Shown: piece after piece, positions 1 to 10,082 of the stretch
How the letters are laid out: each line of letters begins with the position of its first letter
Numbering within the stretch: the stretch's first letter is position 1
NCBI GenBank assembly: GCA_018883125.1
Contig: VEQR01000009.1
Span: 1-56,889 of the forward strand
Length of the DNA: 56,889 nt
Origin: Candidatus Kapaibacterium sp.
Lineage (GTDB): Bacteria; Bacteroidota; Ignavibacteria; Kapaibacteriales; Kapaibacteriaceae
Reading direction: 5' to 3'
The notes under the pieces: generated by a model
The model's input: only the letters and a program-made list of their open reading frames with translations
What the model was told of the DNA's origin: nothing
The model's database searches: none
Position numbers and translations under genes: made by a program

Positions 1-101
1 GGTTCGGCGGCGCCAAGAATATTCCCGAGCGCGCGGAGTTCGCCGCCGAGATCACCTACCGCGAAGAGAACGGGTCACTTACGACCGAAGGAGTCTTTTA
101 A
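1..101 (+). CDS. C-terminal end of an unidentified protein (partial)
   Basis: The window opens inside a reading frame whose codons begin at position 3 and end with TAA at 99-101. The last residues read FGGAKNIPERAEFAAEIT and finish in TTEGVF. The ORF track omits it because there is no start in the window. It ends 2 bp before the next gene, so the two are probably co-transcribed. The fragment is too short for a family assignment. Confidence 0.55.
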   Translation, partial: FGGAKNIPERAEFAAEITYREENGSLTTEGVF

Positions 102-103
102 CA

Positions 104-814
104 ATGAAGCGTTTCCTTGCCACTGCATTCCTGATGCTTGCACTTCTTGCATGGGTCATCCCCGTTGACGCGCTTGCGCAGCGTCGAGGCGGTTCGTTTG
201 GCGGAAGCCGCGGGGGAGGATATGGCCGCAGCTACGGGCGCAGTTACCGTAGTCCAAGCAGCGGACGTTCCTTCGGTGGTTCGCGATCAAATCGCCAGTC
301 ATCGCCCCCTTCACAGCGGTATGGCCAGGGCGGAAATCGTTTTGGCAATGCTCCGAGTTCACGCAATTCCTTCGGTGGTTCCCGCATGAGCCGTCCTGCC
401 GACTACACAGGTCGGTATGGCGTACCGCGCAGTTCGCAACGTCAGGCGTTCCGTGGTCAGAACGGAACCACCACCAACTATGTTGTAAATCGATACGGCG
501 GAATGGGTGACGGATTCATGACCGGGTACATGCTCGGTGTAATCCCGTGGTACTGGTCAATGCCGTTTCATCCTGCGTTTTACTATTCACGGCCCTACAC
601 GCACACGAACCCCGATGGATCTGTTGGTATATATCCACCGACATTTCAGTGGGGCACACTCGTGCTGACTCTGCTTGTTCTGGCAGGGGTTGGCTTTATC
701 CTCTACACCTGGTTGCGCAACCGCCGCAGGCGCACGCAGGGGGCTTTTGCCGGGGGCTCAAAATGGAACGAGCCGCCGTCGGATGACAGCGGCTCGAAAA
801 GTAGCTTCTACTGA
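104..814 (+). CDS. Gly/Arg/Ser-rich signal-peptide membrane protein, unknown function
   Basis: The 236-residue protein starts with a signal peptide (MKRFLATAFLMLALL, cleavage likely after ALAQ near residue 25). Residues 27-120 are low complexity and dominated by RGG, FGGSR and YGRS repeats. An aromatic patch follows (IPWYWSMPFHPAFYY, about 147-160), then one transmembrane segment (about 180-200) and a basic RNRRRR stop-transfer stretch. The topology suggests an exported, highly basic domain anchored at the C-terminal membrane span with a short cytosolic tail. No catalytic motif is visible. It begins 2 bp after the upstream partial gene and converges on the subtilase gene 18 bp downstream. I do not recognise a characterised family. 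Confidence 0.75.
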   Translation: MKRFLATAFLMLALLAWVIPVDALAQRRGGSFGGSRGGGYGRSYGRSYRSPSSGRSFGGSRSNRQSSPPSQRYGQGGNRFGNAPSSRNSFGGSRMSRPADYTGRYGVPRSSQRQAFRGQNGTTTNYVVNRYGGMGDGFMTGYMLGVIPWYWSMPFHPAFYYSRPYTHTNPDGSVGIYPPTFQWGTLVLTLLVLAGVGFILYTWLRNRRRRTQGAFAGGSKWNEPPSDDSGSKSSFY

Positions 815-832
815 TAGAGGGTCAACTCGGGT

Positions 833-3800
833 CTATTCGACGATGAGACTCATGCTCCGCACGGCAAGACCGTGCATGATGACAAGGCGGTAGGCTCCGC
901 GCGCAAGGTTGGTAACATCAATGGTTGATGTTCCGGCAGGAAGTTCAAGTGTAGAGACCTGTGCTCCCGTGCTGCTGATCAGAAGAGCCCGGCAAGGGGC
1001 TTCCACACGCACAGAAAAAGTTGTTGTTGCCGGATTCGGCCACATCTGCACGGCACCCATCTGGGCTGCATCTTCAGATACTGATGTTGCGGTTCCCACC
1101 GTTGCGAGGAGCGACATCTCAACGGTGCCGGGATTCCCATCAGACAGAACACGCAGAGAGGCACGATAGCTTCCGGTGTCGGTTGCCACGCAGCGCAAAG
1201 GGATAGTGATGGTACTTCCGGCTGACACAACATTCTTTGGAGGTGTGGAGATAACGAAGCCCCCTGACGGAGTTTTACCCTGCGGAAGGACCTCGAATTT
1301 CGAAATATTCAGGTCCGACGTTCCGTTGTTGCGAAGCGTTACCGTACGATTGCGATTCTGTCCGCTCTCAAGGGCACCAAAATTGAGTTCCGTTGCCGTG
1401 AACTGCGGAAGCTTCGAACCATTGGGTCCGGCATACCGATACTGCAAAGAACCGATCTCTTCTCCCGAGAGAACCACTACAGGACGGCTGGCCACAATTG
1501 CCGCCGCGTCCACCACTCCGGCAACGGGCTTCGAAAGCACAGGCTGCCAGTCTGTTCCGTTATTGTCGCTCGCATAGACCTGTCCTTCGGAAGCGATGAG
1601 GAGGTGGTGACCCTGATTAGCGAGTACCTTGACGGGGGTGATCTTCCATGCCGAGTTAATATCAACCGTGCCGGCCTTCCAGTTTAGACCACCGTTGACT
1701 GATGTGGCAATGCGGAATGCGCCGGAACCGGTTCTGTAGAGCATGACGCCGTTCGAGCTGTCACGGAATGCGATCGACTGTATCGTTACACTTCCGAGTC
1801 CTGAAGAACCCTGACTCCATGACTGCCCCTTATTCAGGGAGAAGAAGACGCGTCCGGTTGATGTTCCAAACCACATGGCATCACCATGCGCACCTGCACT
1901 GCCGGCCTGAATCGATTCACCAGTTGTTGTTACAGGAGTGCCGGGGACTGCTGCCCATGCAGCACCTGCGTTTGTGGTGCGGGCCAGCCCCATCTTTCCG
2001 TTCACAGGATTGCCGATAACAACGCCGATCTGCGCATCGAACATGTGGATTCCGGCCACCGTCGAGACGAACGCACTGACGTCCGCGTTAGCCCAGGCCT
2101 GACCTCCATTGAACGAACGGGACACGGTTGGGGCTCCCTGATTGAAGCCACCGATGAAGACCGTGGAGGAAGAAAATGCATGCACCACTTCCGCTGTGTA
2201 CGGGATGTTGGCAAAGCCCCCATTCGAGCCTGCGGCGCGAAGCATTGCACGTTGCCCGAAGATCGTACCAGTTGCGTAAAGCGTTCCGTCATTTGCCAGA
2301 TCAACCTGACGCCAGAGGGCAGAACCAGAATTGTAGACCATCTGGAAGGTATTCGAGGTTGGGAGTTCTACAGGAACAAACAGCACTTCGTGGTTGACGT
2401 ATGAGCCACTGGAGATCGTGAGGCTGATGCGAAGGTTGGTTGAATACCACGGGAATTTGTCATCAAGCTGCAGATCGATCGTCCCCGATGCCTGGGCATC
2501 GCGGGCGATGGTGCCCATTGTGATACTTGAGCCGGAAAGTTGCTTTACCCCCCCGTCAAGGATGGTTGCCGTGACCAGCACGTTTGAGGCATCGGCAAGG
2601 AGATTCTTCAGCGTAAACTTCACCGAGGTCTTCTCCGTGGTGGTGATGCGTCCCGTTGCTGAGCCATTGATCGTTAGTCCAGCAAGCATAAGCCCCGGCG
2701 TGCGGTCACCCGACGTGAACGAGGCATTGGTGGTCACGGCTCGCTGCGCATTGACTCGACCCCAGTAGAGGCGACGGTTGTCAACCGTGACGCCCTGCAG
2801 CATATCAACGGTACCGCGTAGCTGCGCATGGATCATCATCGGCGTCCACGTGGGGTGAACTGCCTTTACAAGGCCAGCGATGCCCGACGTCAATGGAGAC
2901 GAGAAAGACGTGCCTGAGAGCGCACGATATTGATTCGGCTGGTAGGTGCTAAGAATATTCTCGCCCGGTGCATAGACGTCGACGTTCATGCCGTAATTCG
3001 AGAAACTCGACACACGGTCACCCGAGTTGCACGAACCAACGCTCAGAACACCATCAAGACTTGCCGGTGACTGCAGATAGGTGTCGTTATTCATGCCATC
3101 GTTGCCAGAGGCGGCCACAACGAGCGAGCCTTTTGATGTGGCATAATCGATTACGTCCTGCGCACCCGGATCAACGCCGGCTCCGCCCCATGAACAATTG
3201 ATGATGTGCGCTCCAAGATCGGCGGCATAAGCTATGGCCTCGTATCCACGAAGCAGGCCGCGAACAGCTGAGTTGTCAGAGCCGACCTTGATCGGGATAA
3301 TGCGGCATCCGAAACCGGTGCTCGCTACGCCCTTTGCGTTATCGGTTGCAGCACCGGAGCAGCCGGCCACAACTGTGCCGTGTCCTGTTTGGTCGTTCAC
3401 GGTTCCGCTTACCTTCGGATCATTGTCCGGCTTTACCGTTCCGGCCTGGGCCTCCGACGAATTCACATTGCCGACAAAGTCCCATCCGCGCACGTCGTCG
3501 ATGAACCCATTATTATCATCATCTTTACCGTTGCTGGCAACTTCCTTGGTGTTGGTCCAGATCTTGGTCGTAAGATCTTCATGCGTCCAGTCCGTACCTG
3601 AGTCAACGATGGCGATGATGACGGTGCTGGCCCCCTTCGTTACATCCCAAGCGGCCGGCAGCTTCATCTGTGCCATCCACGTCTGAGAGCTATACCGTGT
3701 ATCATTCGGCGTGTAGAACGACTGATGGATCCGCTCGGGAACGGCGTATTCAACGTCCGGATTCTCCATGAGACGCGCACAAGCATCGAATGGATCGATC

Positions 3801-4177
3801 GGCTCGCTATAGCGGATCCGATAGATACGGTCGATGCCGATGGCCCGCACCTTTTCCGCATCCTGCATGTTCTGGTAGGCCGACGACACATCGGCCACCT
3901 GGAGCGGCGCTAGATCTCGGTTCAGGGGGCTTGCCTCAATCCCCATTTGATTGCGCATTACACCACGGGCAGCACGCGTTTTAACCAGGATAACTCCCGG
4001 AACGTATGTGCCCAGCTGGGGGCGGTCGATCACGATCGCCTTCGCCTGACGAAACGAGCCGTCCGGCAACGTCGTTGCCTCGCGGCGGATGAGGTAGGCG
4101 TCCTGACCGGGCAAAAGACCCGAAAAAGCCATGGTTACAGAGGTAAACATGACTGATAGGAAGAGGAAAAATCTCAT
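833..4177 (-). CDS. Secreted S8 (subtilisin-like) serine protease with T9SS sorting domain
   Basis: The track ORF extends to 4378, but the ATG at 4177 directly precedes a signal peptide (MRFFLFLSVMFTSV), so I take a 1114-residue product. The subtilase triad is present: D192 in IVDSGTDWTHED, H266 in GHGTVVAG and S424 in GTSFSSP, with the oxyanion Asn in SGND at 359. Residues 25-160 look like a propeptide. After the catalytic domain come a beta-sandwich region, a BNR/Ycf48-like propeller (about 640-930), an Ig-like anchor domain (LNFGALESGQNRNRTVTLRN) and a T9SS type A sorting domain beginning near MWPNPATTTFSV. It should be exported by Sec, moved across the outer membrane by T9SS and act at the cell surface or outside. 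It is divergent from the lipoprotein gene at 4411. Confidence 0.92.
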   Translation of the reverse strand: MRFFLFLSVMFTSVTMAFSGLLPGQDAYLIRREATTLPDGSFRQAKAIVIDRPQLGTYVPGVILVKTRAARGVMRNQMGIEASPLNRDLAPLQVADVSSAYQNMQDAEKVRAIGIDRIYRIRYSEPIDPFDACARLMENPDVEYAVPERIHQSFYTPNDTRYSSQTWMAQMKLPAAWDVTKGASTVIIAIVDSGTDWTHEDLTTKIWTNTKEVASNGKDDDNNGFIDDVRGWDFVGNVNSSEAQAGTVKPDNDPKVSGTVNDQTGHGTVVAGCSGAATDNAKGVASTGFGCRIIPIKVGSDNSAVRGLLRGYEAIAYAADLGAHIINCSWGGAGVDPGAQDVIDYATSKGSLVVAASGNDGMNNDTYLQSPASLDGVLSVGSCNSGDRVSSFSNYGMNVDVYAPGENILSTYQPNQYRALSGTSFSSPLTSGIAGLVKAVHPTWTPMMIHAQLRGTVDMLQGVTVDNRRLYWGRVNAQRAVTTNASFTSGDRTPGLMLAGLTINGSATGRITTTEKTSVKFTLKNLLADASNVLVTATILDGGVKQLSGSSITMGTIARDAQASGTIDLQLDDKFPWYSTNLRISLTISSGSYVNHEVLFVPVELPTSNTFQMVYNSGSALWRQVDLANDGTLYATGTIFGQRAMLRAAGSNGGFANIPYTAEVVHAFSSSTVFIGGFNQGAPTVSRSFNGGQAWANADVSAFVSTVAGIHMFDAQIGVVIGNPVNGKMGLARTTNAGAAWAAVPGTPVTTTGESIQAGSAGAHGDAMWFGTSTGRVFFSLNKGQSWSQGSSGLGSVTIQSIAFRDSSNGVMLYRTGSGAFRIATSVNGGLNWKAGTVDINSAWKITPVKVLANQGHHLLIASEGQVYASDNNGTDWQPVLSKPVAGVVDAAAIVASRPVVVLSGEEIGSLQYRYAGPNGSKLPQFTATELNFGALESGQNRNRTVTLRNNGTSDLNISKFEVLPQGKTPSGGFVISTPPKNVVSAGSTITIPLRCVATDTGSYRASLRVLSDGNPGTVEMSLLATVGTATSVSEDAAQMGAVQMWPNPATTTFSVRVEAPCRALLISSTGAQVSTLELPAGTSTIDVTNLARGAYRLVIMHGLAVRSMSLIVE

Positions 4178-4410
4178 GATTGATGCGTCCGAATGGTCGG
4201 ATGGAGGAAAAAAGCCGTAAATCGCCCAGGTACGACGATTTTGCGGCGTGCATGTTACGCAAGCACTCGCTTTTTTCAGACGACCGAAAATTTTTTTCGG
4301 CCTCCTGTAACCAATCTTCGACGAGGGGAATCCTGCACTGTGCGCCACGATGAGCGCTCTTCTATCCGCACAAAACATCTTTCACCATCACTCTTTAAAG
4401 GGGTACGATC

Positions 4411-5160
4411 ATGAAAAAGCAGAATGTCTTCAAGACACTCGCCATGGTTGCCTTCGCTGCCATGTCTCTCGGACTGGTTGCCTGTTCAGAAATGGGCTCT
4501 AACCCAGCTGACCCAATGGCAATGGTCAACAACGTCCAGACGACCTTCGACCTGAATGGTCAGCCGCTGGATTTCTCGGATGCAACGCTCGAAACGCCAA
4601 TGGCTGTCAAAGAGCGTCCAGGTTCCGACAAGCGCGCTCCAATGAGCCCGTTCGATCGTCTGCTCGCCGCTCTGAACCTGACGCCTGAGCAGAAGGCTAT
4701 GGTAGAGCGTATGCAGGCAGCACATAAGGACTGTGCAACAGCAGCTCTCGAAGGTCTGAAGACAGCAGAGCGTTCGATTCTCGACGCCGCTAAGGCTAAG
4801 GCCGAAGAGATCAAGGCTTCCGCAAAGGCCGGCACGATCAGCAAGGAAGAAGCACGGGCCCAACTGCGCGATCTGAACAAGGCAACGCGCGAAGCAATTA
4901 AGAACCTCCCTGAGCGCGAAGCAGCTCGCACGGCTCTCAAGGCCTGTGATGACGCCTTCATTGCCCGCCTCGGATCGATCCTCGACGAAAAGCAAAAGGC
5001 CATGCTGGATCAGTTCATCAAGGCTCGTGATGCCCGCAATGGCGGTGGACCACGCGGCGGTGGCGATACGGGTGGACGTGACACCACGGGTGGTCGTGGT
5101 CCTGGTGGCGGCGGTCCAACGGGCGGTGGCGACACAACAATGCCTGGCGGTCGCGGCTAA
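4411..5160 (+). CDS. Lipoprotein with Spy/LTXXQ-like helical region and Gly-rich tail
   Basis: This 249-residue protein has a lipoprotein signal ending in the lipobox LVAC (Cys near residue 25). The middle (about 75-200) is strongly helical and charged. It carries two Spy/CpxP-like motifs, LTPEQKAMVERM and LDEKQKAMLDQF, which resemble the LTXXQ repeats of periplasmic Spy family proteins. The last 40 residues are almost only Gly, Arg, Asp and Thr (GGGDTGGRDTTGGRGPGGGG), probably a flexible surface tail. A plausible role is envelope stress binding or chaperoning, but the Spy assignment rests only on motif and helix pattern. A strong hairpin follows at 5189-5221, so it is probably monocistronic. 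Confidence 0.75.
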   Translation: MKKQNVFKTLAMVAFAAMSLGLVACSEMGSNPADPMAMVNNVQTTFDLNGQPLDFSDATLETPMAVKERPGSDKRAPMSPFDRLLAALNLTPEQKAMVERMQAAHKDCATAALEGLKTAERSILDAAKAKAEEIKASAKAGTISKEEARAQLRDLNKATREAIKNLPEREAARTALKACDDAFIARLGSILDEKQKAMLDQFIKARDARNGGGPRGGGDTGGRDTTGGRGPGGGGPTGGGDTTMPGGRG

Positions 5161-5188
5161 GAGTATCCGGTAAATTCGAACACTGATG

Positions 5189-5221
5189 GATGCCCATCGT
5201 CACCCTGTGGCGATGGGCATC
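5189..5221 (+). terminator. Hairpin terminator after the Spy-like lipoprotein gene
   Basis: A perfect 11-bp stem (GATGCCCATCG paired with CGATGGGCATC) encloses an 11-nt loop. It starts 28 bp after the stop codon. There is no clear T-run afterwards. The stem ends only 17 bp before the MlaE-like start codon, so it could also affect that gene's translation. Confidence 0.55.
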
Positions 5222-5238
5222 GTCGTAGATTGCAGTCT

Positions 5239-6018
5239 ATGATGAACTTCATTTCCGCTTTTGGACGGGTAATGCTCTCGGTGTTTGCCGAGGTCGGCCA
5301 GATCTCGCTCCTGCTGTTCGGGATTGTCCGGTACTTTCCGCGGGCCGTCAAAGATCGTCGCCTGGTGTTGGAACAGATGAAGATCGTTGGATCCGATTCA
5401 CTTCCGCTCGTGGTGCTCGTCGGTTCATTTACGGGTGCGATCGCCGCGCTTCAGGCCACGAACCTCTTCGCAAAGTTCAATCTCATAGGAATTGCTCGCC
5501 CCTTTATCGGTGGGTCCATTGCGACGGTGGTCTTTACGGAACTTACCCCGGTCCTTACCGCTCTGGTCATCGCCGGTCGGGTAGGGGGCGCGATTGCCGC
5601 TCAGATCGGTACGATGCAGGTTTCCGAACAGATTGATGCCCTGGACATGATGGCCATCGATAAGAATCGATACCTCGGAATGCCCCGAGCTTTGGCTGCC
5701 GTGACCATGATGCCGGTTCTGGCGGTGTTTTCCAACGTTGTGGCCCTGGTCGGTGCGTACATTCTCACGAGTATCAAGTTTGACTTCAGTGCGGCCACGT
5801 TCTTTACATCGATCCAGCAGTTTTTCAGCATCGAAGAGATCTCTCGCGGTATCATTAAGTCCTTTTTCTTTGGCGGGTTTACCGCCCTTATCGGCTGTCA
5901 CGTTGGCTTCCGCACGTCGGGTGGCGCCGAGGGTGTCGGACACTCAACGGTGCGGGCCTTTACCATTTCTGCAGCAAGTATCCTTGTGATCGATGCCCTT
6001 TTCGGTATCGTGTTCTAA
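5239..6018 (+). CDS. MlaE/YrbE-family ABC transporter permease
   Basis: The protein is about 259 residues and matches MlaE-type permeases, which form the membrane core of ABC systems that move phospholipids or other lipids with MCE proteins. The family signature is clear: FTELTPVLTALVIAGRVGGAIAAQIGTMQVSEQIDALDMMAI, preceded by the conserved VLVGSFTGAIAALQATNLFAKF. About five membrane helices span the length. The track start is TTG at 5230; two tandem ATGs at 5239 and 5242 fit better, although no good ribosome binding site is visible. No MlaF ATPase or MCE gene is adjacent; the next genes are groES and groEL. Its partners must be encoded elsewhere. Confidence 0.85.
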   Translation: MMNFISAFGRVMLSVFAEVGQISLLLFGIVRYFPRAVKDRRLVLEQMKIVGSDSLPLVVLVGSFTGAIAALQATNLFAKFNLIGIARPFIGGSIATVVFTELTPVLTALVIAGRVGGAIAAQIGTMQVSEQIDALDMMAIDKNRYLGMPRALAAVTMMPVLAVFSNVVALVGAYILTSIKFDFSAATFFTSIQQFFSIEEISRGIIKSFFFGGFTALIGCHVGFRTSGGAEGVGHSTVRAFTISAASILVIDALFGIVF

Positions 6019-6099
6019 CGAGTTTTCTCAGTACATAGACATAATGGCAGATAATCCGTCAGATTGACGTATTGGCCATAGCGTGCTGCCATCTTTTCA

Positions 6100-6131
6100 C
6101 TTGTTGCACGCCCACTGACCTTCTATTTTCG
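6100..6131 (+). promoter_or_regulatory. Candidate groES promoter, Bacteroidota-like
   Basis: CTTG at 6100-6103 is followed after exactly 20 bp by TATTTTCG at 6124-6131. This differs from the Bacteroidota consensus TTTG-N19-21-TAnnTTTG at one base in each half. The predicted transcription start falls just upstream of the CIRCE operator, as expected for an HrcA-repressed groESL promoter. Confidence 0.45.
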
Positions 6132-6148
6132 CGTCCCCACGATAGATG

Positions 6149-6175
6149 TTAGCACTCGCACACGATGAGTGCTAT
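6149..6175. promoter_or_regulatory. CIRCE operator (HrcA binding site)
   Basis: The sequence TTAGCACTC, a 9-bp spacer, then GAGTGCTAT matches the CIRCE consensus (TTAGCACTC-N9-GAGTGCTAA) at 17 of 18 arm positions. It lies 67 bp before the groES start. HrcA should repress groESL here and release it on heat or unfolding stress. hrcA itself is not in this window. Confidence 0.93.
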
Positions 6176-6241
6176 CCATCCGTCAGTGGCGGTTCATTGT
6201 CGAAAATCAGTTGTTTTTCACCTTCACACTGGAGGATTATC

Positions 6242-6529
6242 ATGGGTCTAACCCCCCTTCACGACCGGGTGCTTGTAAAGCCCGCTCAAGCAGAAGAAGT
6301 CACCAAGGGTGGCATCATCATTCCTGACACGGCAAAGGAAAAGCCGATGCAGGGCACCATCATCGCCGTTGGCGCAGGCAAGCAATCGGAAGACGGCAAG
6401 ATTACGCCTATGGCTGTTGCTGTTGGCGACACCGTTCTCTACGGCAAATATGCCGGAACAGAGATCAGCATTGATGGAGACGATTATCTGATCATGCGCG
6501 AAGCCGACATCTTCGGCATCATCAAGTAA
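6242..6529 (+). CDS. groES: Co-chaperonin GroES
   Basis: This is the 95-residue Hsp10 subunit that caps GroEL. The track ORF begins upstream at 6146, inside the CIRCE region. The true start is the ATG at 6242, preceded by GGAGGA at 6231-6236. Conserved parts are [31 protein letters not shown] with the mobile loop (about 15-33), [15 protein letters not shown] and the C-terminal [13 protein letters not shown]. It is followed by groEL after 54 bp and shares its HrcA/CIRCE-controlled transcript. Confidence 0.97.
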   Translation: MGLTPLHDRVLVKPAQAEEVTKGGIIIPDTAKEKPMQGTIIAVGAGKQSEDGKITPMAVAVGDTVLYGKYAGTEISIDGDDYLIMREADIFGIIK

Positions 6530-6556
6530 GCCCCCTACCAACACACAATCTGTTGA

Positions 6557-8212
<1,656 letters not shown>

Positions 8213-8240
8213 TCCTACGATCAGTCGTCTCACGAATTAC

Positions 8241-8279
8241 ACGCAGCGCCCGATCCCACCCGTGGGGTCGGGCGTTTGC
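8241..8279 (+). terminator. groEL terminator hairpin, copy 1 of a 39-bp direct repeat
   Basis: A 12-bp stem (CGCCCGATCCCA with TGGGGTCGGGCG, one G-T wobble) with a 4-nt loop lies 34 bp after groEL and is followed by TTT. The 39 bp at 8241-8279 recur without mismatch at 9999-10037, downstream of the next gene. Confidence 0.8.
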
Positions 8280-8349
8280 CGTTGTGCAGAAGCTCTGCGA
8301 CGAATGTCCGAGACAAGGTTGTCAATCCACTGCTAATATTTCTTGTCAC

Positions 8350-8382
8350 AGACATTGTAAACATGTCATAAAGCAAATGTCT
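8350..8382. promoter_or_regulatory. Inverted repeat upstream of the 497-residue secreted protein gene
   Basis: AGACATT at 8350-8356 and AATGTCT at 8376-8382 form a perfect 7-bp dyad with a 19-bp spacer containing ACATGT. It lies about 105 bp before the likely start at 8487. It could be an operator, but no regulator is known. The rest of 8213-8486 holds the groEL terminator and nothing else I can identify. Confidence 0.25.
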
Positions 8383-8486
8383 CAAAATACCGATTGTAAG
8401 GGATTGTTCGGGGCCGCCAACACCGTAGGTTCGTGAAACGAGAAATTCTTCGTGTACTTTTCTTGTCCTGTTTCGGAGGTATTGCT

Positions 8487-9980
8487 ATGCGACATAGATG
8501 GCAACAGCATCGTAAGCGGTCCGGTGTTATGGCAGGATCGAATATGCGTAGCTCCAGGCTCCACGCAGTTTGGTGGGTGTTCACAGGTATGGTCTCAGTC
8601 GTTTGTCAACGCATCACCATTGCCGCAGCGGCTGCGGCTATAGTCACCATCGCATTGACATCAATTACAGCACTGGCTCAGCCGCAACCTGAAGCGTTGC
8701 GTTGCTCATTTCACAAAGAGTACGCCCGCCACAACTGGCTGGCGTTTCTCACCGATGAATTCGACTCGACGATTGTTGAATGGTCATTCGGCGAGGTGCG
8801 CATAGACTATCCCAGCGACACACAGTTTGTCTTCCTGGAAATGTCACGAGAGGAGTTCTTCTCCCAAGGCAGATGCTGCTCGGTGCGAGGTACGCCAACA
8901 CCGGGACCGGACGGAAAGCTTGGTGAAGCGGCACGGACGCAGGTGTTTTCCTATCGAGAAGGATCGTCGATGACATTTGTAAGGCAAACGTCAACACAGC
9001 TAAAGGGGTCCAGTGAGGTCCACATATCCGCTCTGGATGCCCAGTGCCCTTGGGCATCCTGGCGAGACTGGAAAAATGCCATCTACCCGCAAGACGTTTT
9101 GGATACTATGGAAGTTGCGCTTGAGCTGGTTGATGCATCTACTCAACGGCGTCTGCTTCTGCTGGATTCGGTTCAACTATATGCGTCACCAGGCTGTAAG
9201 CTCCTAACCAGACGTGGTACGAATCCGAACGTTAGTGTGCACAGGGTTCAACTTCCCGGCGAGTTCGCAAACCGTCGGGTTTATGTGCGTCCGCTGCCCT
9301 ACCGACGTGGCCCAACTCCACTCGGGCTTCAGCATACCAAAGAGCAGTTTGATTGGAACGTTGCTCACTTGCTCTACGATGAGCATACCACTCCGCTTGA
9401 CAACCTTCCCCGATGGTTAGCCGATCCGCAGTGGTATCCCACAGGGAAGACGCCATGGGATACGATGCAGACGTCATACGCTGATGAGTACATTCGGACG
9501 CAATACGCTCAGCTTGGTGGCGATTCCTGTATACCCACTGTTTTCGGCAATAAGGCACTACCGAGAGAGCGAGCGACAGACATCAGTCAGCTGTTAAAGA
9601 CTATGGGGCTCGTGAAATACAGTCAGAGATGCTTTGACCGGAACAAGGCAGATACGGCTTGGATTCTCTCTACGCTGCTGCCAGTGCCACTCGAAAAACA
9701 AAGGATCGATCTAGCGGCGAAGCCAGCAGGCCAAGTCATCCTCAGGGCTCGCTCTATGGACGGTAATCTCTTGGTAACTCTCGATGGTACGAAAAGTCAA
9801 CGAAATCGGATAGTTGCGTATGATGTAACGGGCGCTGAGATCTTCCGTGGTACCTGCCCTCCGGCACCGTTTGCGGACGTGCAGATTCCCCTTCCGAATT
9901 CGATTCAAGGTAGCGTCTTTATACGTTGCATGATGTCGGATGGCACGGAAGTGTCCACATCGGCGCAGCTGGTACGTTAA
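8487..9980 (+). CDS. Secreted protein of unknown function with T9SS-like C-terminal domain
   Basis: The track ORF starts with GTG at 8433. The ATG at 8487 has GGAGG 7 bp upstream and gives 497 residues. A long basic N-region leads into a hydrophobic signal segment (ITIAAAAAAIVTIALTSITALAQ), cleaved near ALAQ. The body (about 60-400) contains many Trp, Tyr and Pro residues and several Cys pairs, with no motif I recognise. The last 80 residues (GQVILRARSMDGNLLVTLDGTKSQRNRIVAYDVTGAEIF) have the beta-rich layout of T9SS sorting domains but lack the usual PNP opening. The gene stands alone between two identical terminator hairpins and its composition looks more AT-rich than its neighbours. Function is unknown. 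Confidence 0.75.
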   Translation: MRHRWQQHRKRSGVMAGSNMRSSRLHAVWWVFTGMVSVVCQRITIAAAAAAIVTIALTSITALAQPQPEALRCSFHKEYARHNWLAFLTDEFDSTIVEWSFGEVRIDYPSDTQFVFLEMSREEFFSQGRCCSVRGTPTPGPDGKLGEAARTQVFSYREGSSMTFVRQTSTQLKGSSEVHISALDAQCPWASWRDWKNAIYPQDVLDTMEVALELVDASTQRRLLLLDSVQLYASPGCKLLTRRGTNPNVSVHRVQLPGEFANRRVYVRPLPYRRGPTPLGLQHTKEQFDWNVAHLLYDEHTTPLDNLPRWLADPQWYPTGKTPWDTMQTSYADEYIRTQYAQLGGDSCIPTVFGNKALPRERATDISQLLKTMGLVKYSQRCFDRNKADTAWILSTLLPVPLEKQRIDLAAKPAGQVILRARSMDGNLLVTLDGTKSQRNRIVAYDVTGAEIFRGTCPPAPFADVQIPLPNSIQGSVFIRCMMSDGTEVSTSAQLVR

Positions 9981-9998
9981 TACTTGCAGCCAAATGAA

Positions 9999-10037
9999 AC
10001 GCAGCGCCCGATCCCACCCGTGGGGTCGGGCGTTTGC
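9999..10037 (+). terminator. Terminator hairpin, copy 2 of the 39-bp direct repeat
   Basis: It is identical over 39 bp to 8241-8279, with the same 12-bp stem, 4-nt loop and trailing TTT. It begins 18 bp after the stop codon of the secreted protein gene. Outside the 39 bp the two copies diverge at once. Confidence 0.8.
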
Positions 10038-10082
10038 GCTAATGGTGTTATCATGCAGGTAAATGCACCATAGGACGTCTTT

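Noticed and set aside
4270-4310. Terminator between the divergent protease and lipoprotein genes (CCGAAAA...TTTTCGG)
   Set aside because: The AT-rich dyad lies upstream of both genes, so a terminator makes no sense; it may only be promoter-region DNA.
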